DNA from: Devosia sp. Root685
GTDB taxonomy: Bacteria > Pseudomonadota > Alphaproteobacteria > Rhizobiales > Devosiaceae
Direction: 5' to 3'
Assembly: GCF_001427875.1 (NCBI RefSeq)
Contig: NZ_LMHK01000001.1
Coordinates: 994,871 to 1,058,870 of the forward strand
DNA: 64,000 nucleotides
A model generated the notes under the pieces. The model searched no databases. It saw only the letters and a program-made list of their open reading frames with translations, and had not been told where the DNA came from. Positions 61,685 through 64,000 of this stretch are shown in pieces; position 1 is the stretch's first letter; each line of letters opens with the position of its first letter. The position numbers and the translations under genes are program-made.

Positions 61685-62953
61685 ATGAAAAAATCCAACT
61701 GGTTGGCCGCCCTCGGCCTCGCCATGCTTGCGACGACTGCTGTCCAAGCCCAAGAAAATAACGAGATCTGGCACTACTATGCCGCCGGTTCTGAGCTCGC
61801 CGGCATGAATGCACTGATCGATGCAGCTAATGCAGCCACCGACCAGTACAAGTTCTCCGGTGTCGTAATCCCGGGTAATGTGGTTGAACTGCGCCGGCAG
61901 CTGCAGACCGCTTTCCTTGGTGGTCGCCCACCAGCGCTTTATCAAAGCTCGATGGCGTTCGAGCTCAAGACGTTCGCAGATGGTGGTCAGCTCCATCCGT
62001 TGACCGACGTTTGGGCAGCCATCGATGGCGACAAAATCTTCCCTGAAGGCGTGCAGCGCGTCGTCAAAGTCGATGGTGTGCCCTTCGGCGTGCCGTTCGA
62101 TCTGTCGCTGATCAACAACGTGTTTTACAACAAGGAAGCGTTCGAAAAGGCAGGCGTCGACGTCCCGACGGACTGGGCGAGCTTTACCGCCGCGTGTGAC
62201 GCACTGCGCACTGCTGGCTACGAACCACTCGGCAATGCCGGTGGCACTTTCTGGAGCCTCTACAACTTCTACGCCGCGCTGGTTTCGGTGCTCGGTGAAG
62301 AGGGCTACTACAAGATGGCCAGCGGCGAACTCGGCTTCGATAGCCCCGAGTTCAGCGAGGCTCTCGATCTTTACCGCGACAGCATGGTCTCCTGCTACGC
62401 CAAGAACTGGAGCGGTAAGACCTGGACGCAGACCGCCGACGATCTGGTCAACGGCAACACCGGCATGTTCATGATGGGTATCTGGGCTGCCGGCTACATG
62501 GAGCAGGCTGGGTTCAAGGCCGGGGAAGGCTTTGACATGTTCCAGGCCCCCGGTACCGTTGGTAAGTCGATCTTCCAGATGGACGTCCTTGCTGTTCCTG
62601 AAGGTCCCGGCGTTGCCGCCGCTGACGAATTCATCAAGGCAGCGACCACGCCCGAAGGTCAGGCGGCATTTGCCACCTTGAAGGGCTCCCTGGCGCCAAA
62701 CATCAACGTTGATCCGGCCGTTTACGGATATGCCGGAGCCACCTTCACGCGCCAGTTCTCAGAGGCTTCGGCCAACAATGCCGTGCTGCCGAACCTCTTC
62801 TTCCTTCTCCCCACAGATCTTGGCACCGAATTCGGCGTGCAGATCGAGCGCTTTGCGATCGATCCGTCCGACACCGTCAAGTCCGAGATGATTTCGACGC
62901 TGGAAGGTCTCCGCCAGGAGGCTCTGGCCGAGAACGCTTTCATCAAGTGGTGA
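61685..62953 (+). CDS. Sugar ABC transporter substrate-binding protein
   Basis: 422 aa. Signal peptide LAALGLAMLATTAVQA, then a type-1 extracellular solute-binding protein (family 1): IWHYYAAGSELAGMNALIDA, FGVPFDLSLINNVFYNKEAF, MFMMGIWAAGYMEQAG and the C-terminal FIKAATTPEGQAAF. AGGTAGGG precedes the ATG. It captures a sugar or glycoside in the periplasm. A hairpin separates it from the permease genes. The ligand is unknown. Confidence 0.92.
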   Translation: MKKSNWLAALGLAMLATTAVQAQENNEIWHYYAAGSELAGMNALIDAANAATDQYKFSGVVIPGNVVELRRQLQTAFLGGRPPALYQSSMAFELKTFADGGQLHPLTDVWAAIDGDKIFPEGVQRVVKVDGVPFGVPFDLSLINNVFYNKEAFEKAGVDVPTDWASFTAACDALRTAGYEPLGNAGGTFWSLYNFYAALVSVLGEEGYYKMASGELGFDSPEFSEALDLYRDSMVSCYAKNWSGKTWTQTADDLVNGNTGMFMMGIWAAGYMEQAGFKAGEGFDMFQAPGTVGKSIFQMDVLAVPEGPGVAAADEFIKAATTPEGQAAFATLKGSLAPNINVDPAVYGYAGATFTRQFSEASANNAVLPNLFFLLPTDLGTEFGVQIERFAIDPSDTVKSEMISTLEGLRQEALAENAFIKW

Positions 62954-62971
62954 ACTGATCCTCCTGGAGGG

Positions 62972-63000
62972 GGCGGCGCTTTCGGGCGTCGCCTCTTTTA
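62972..63000 (+). promoter_or_regulatory. Intercistronic hairpin after the binding-protein gene
   Basis: GGCGGCG (62972-62978) pairs with CGTCGCC (62987-62993) including one G-U, around an 8-nt loop, then TCTTTTA. It probably causes partial termination, leaving more binding-protein than permease mRNA. Confidence 0.6.
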
Positions 63001-63030
63001 TTCCGCCTCAAGCGAGACGAGAGCAATCCG

Positions 63031-63936
63031 ATGGCCCAACCTAAAAGCCGCCTGACACGAACGGACTGGACCCACATCGCCTTCCTGGTGTTGCCCGCGC
63101 TTCTGTTCGTCACCTTCTACATTTATCCGGTCATTTCCAGCATTGGCCTGTCGCTGCACGACTGGGATGGCTTTTCGCCTCGAATGCGCTTCATCGGCAT
63201 AACGAACTACACGGTGCTGGCGGGCCAGCCGCGCTTTCTTCATGCGGTCTTCAACAACATCCTCTGGGTGGTGTTCATGCTGATCGTTCCCACCGGCATC
63301 GGTCTGCTCCTCGCCGCCATCCTCGATCGTGGCATCCGCGGCGAGAAAGCGTTCCGCATCATTTTCTTCCTGCCCTTCACCATTCCCGCCGTAGCCGTCG
63401 CCGCCATCTGGCGCTGGATGTACGAACCAGACAACGGCCTGGTCACGACGGTGATGAAGGTGCTGGGACTGGGAGGTTTTGCTCAAAACTGGCTTGGCGA
63501 TCCATCCGTTGTGAATTTCTCGCTGATGGGTGCTGTCGCATGGTGGACCACAGGCTTTGCGTTTCTCGTATTTTTTGCTGGTCTCAGGAATATTCCCACC
63601 GAATGCATCGAAGCCGCCCGCATTGAGGGGGCCACACCTTGGCAAGTGTTTTGGAAAGTCAGCTTTCCGCTTCTCTGGCCATCGACGATCATCGTGCTCG
63701 GCATGGCTGCGATCGACGCCATGCGCCTGTTTGACGTCGTCTGGTCCATGACCAAAGGCGGACCCGCATACTCGTCTGAGGTCCTCGCGACGCAGATGTA
63801 CGATTTGGCATTCGGACGTTTTGATATGGGGCGCGCATCGGCGGTCGCGGTCTATCTCTTCATCATCGCCGGCATCATCATCATGCCCTACATCGTCTAC
63901 ATGTCCCGGCGTGTTCAGGACAGCGAGGCAGAATAA
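63031..63936 (+). CDS. Sugar ABC transporter permease (MalF/UgpA type)
   Basis: 301 aa with six membrane spans (first FLVLPALLFVTFYIYPVIS). The EAA loop ECIEAARIEGATPWQVFWKV near residue 192 contacts the ATPase. It pairs with the second permease, whose ATG overlaps its stop (TAATG). Part of the importer operon starting at 61685. Confidence 0.92.
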   Translation: MAQPKSRLTRTDWTHIAFLVLPALLFVTFYIYPVISSIGLSLHDWDGFSPRMRFIGITNYTVLAGQPRFLHAVFNNILWVVFMLIVPTGIGLLLAAILDRGIRGEKAFRIIFFLPFTIPAVAVAAIWRWMYEPDNGLVTTVMKVLGLGGFAQNWLGDPSVVNFSLMGAVAWWTTGFAFLVFFAGLRNIPTECIEAARIEGATPWQVFWKVSFPLLWPSTIIVLGMAAIDAMRLFDVVWSMTKGGPAYSSEVLATQMYDLAFGRFDMGRASAVAVYLFIIAGIIIMPYIVYMSRRVQDSEAE

Positions 63937-64000
63937 TGAGCTCCTCTTCCATCGAGCAACGCCAGACCATCCTTACGCGAACCGTGCTGATCGGCATGGC
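63936..64000 (+). CDS. Second sugar ABC transporter permease, cut by window end
   Basis: Only 21 codons are visible (MSSSSIEQRQTILTRTVLIG). The TAATG overlap with the first permease and the operon order make it a MalG/UgpE-type partner permease. Confidence 0.75.
   Translation, partial: MSSSSIEQRQTILTRTVLIGM

Overview
The window is GC-rich chromosomal DNA from an alphaproteobacterium, most likely of the Hyphomicrobiales (Devosiaceae-like; this is inference from gene content, not a database match). Supporting signs are the AapJQMP amino-acid transporter, an HWE histidine kinase, GGAAC-N16/17-CGTT promoters of the EcfG type, a ROSE-like element before an ibpA-type Hsp20 gene, and an attenuator leader of the NasT/ANTAR kind before a nitrate operon.

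0-30 kb is dense housekeeping and nutrient-uptake sequence. It opens with a sugar-acid catabolic set (aldehyde dehydrogenase, IlvD/Edd dehydratase, HpcH/HpaI aldolase, the aldolase having a LacI-type operator over its promoter). Then come a GNAT acetyltransferase, a ProXWV glycine betaine/proline importer, and an assimilatory nitrate operon (transporter, FAD reductase, NasA) with no nitrite reductase in view. These are followed by a polysaccharide deacetylase lipoprotein, a BenE-type permease overlapping mobA, tRNA-Asn, an Fsr-like efflux protein, a START-domain protein, photolyase, cysK, cardiolipin synthase, an Aap importer with a second binding protein, metC, a PAP2 phosphatase and tRNA-Pro.

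30.4-51 kb looks like an accessory, partly decayed region. It has wide gene-poor stretches, inverted repeats, a truncated Crp-like gene with a hexamer repeat, a response-regulator fragment, an IS110 remnant, a cupin/DUF72 deletion scar and a short tyrosine recombinase. Its intact genes fit stress survival: PRC-barrel protein, HWE kinase, LigC-like and LigD ligases (no Ku seen), isochorismatase/flavin oxidoreductase/DUF421 operon, TreZ, DUF892 protein and Hsp20.

51-64 kb returns to metabolism: an Old Yellow Enzyme divergent from a LysR regulator, then an unusual catabolic locus. A sugar-type ABC importer and a ROK regulator sit with an M81 peptidase-like protein, an ABC ATPase, a GMC dehydrogenase fused to its small subunit, an M24-like protein without its usual metal ligands, and a sugar-phosphate isomerase-like protein. 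The ATPase gene is encoded with the enzymes, while the binding protein and permeases are divergent from them. The substrate cannot be named from sequence and this is the best candidate for an undescribed pathway.
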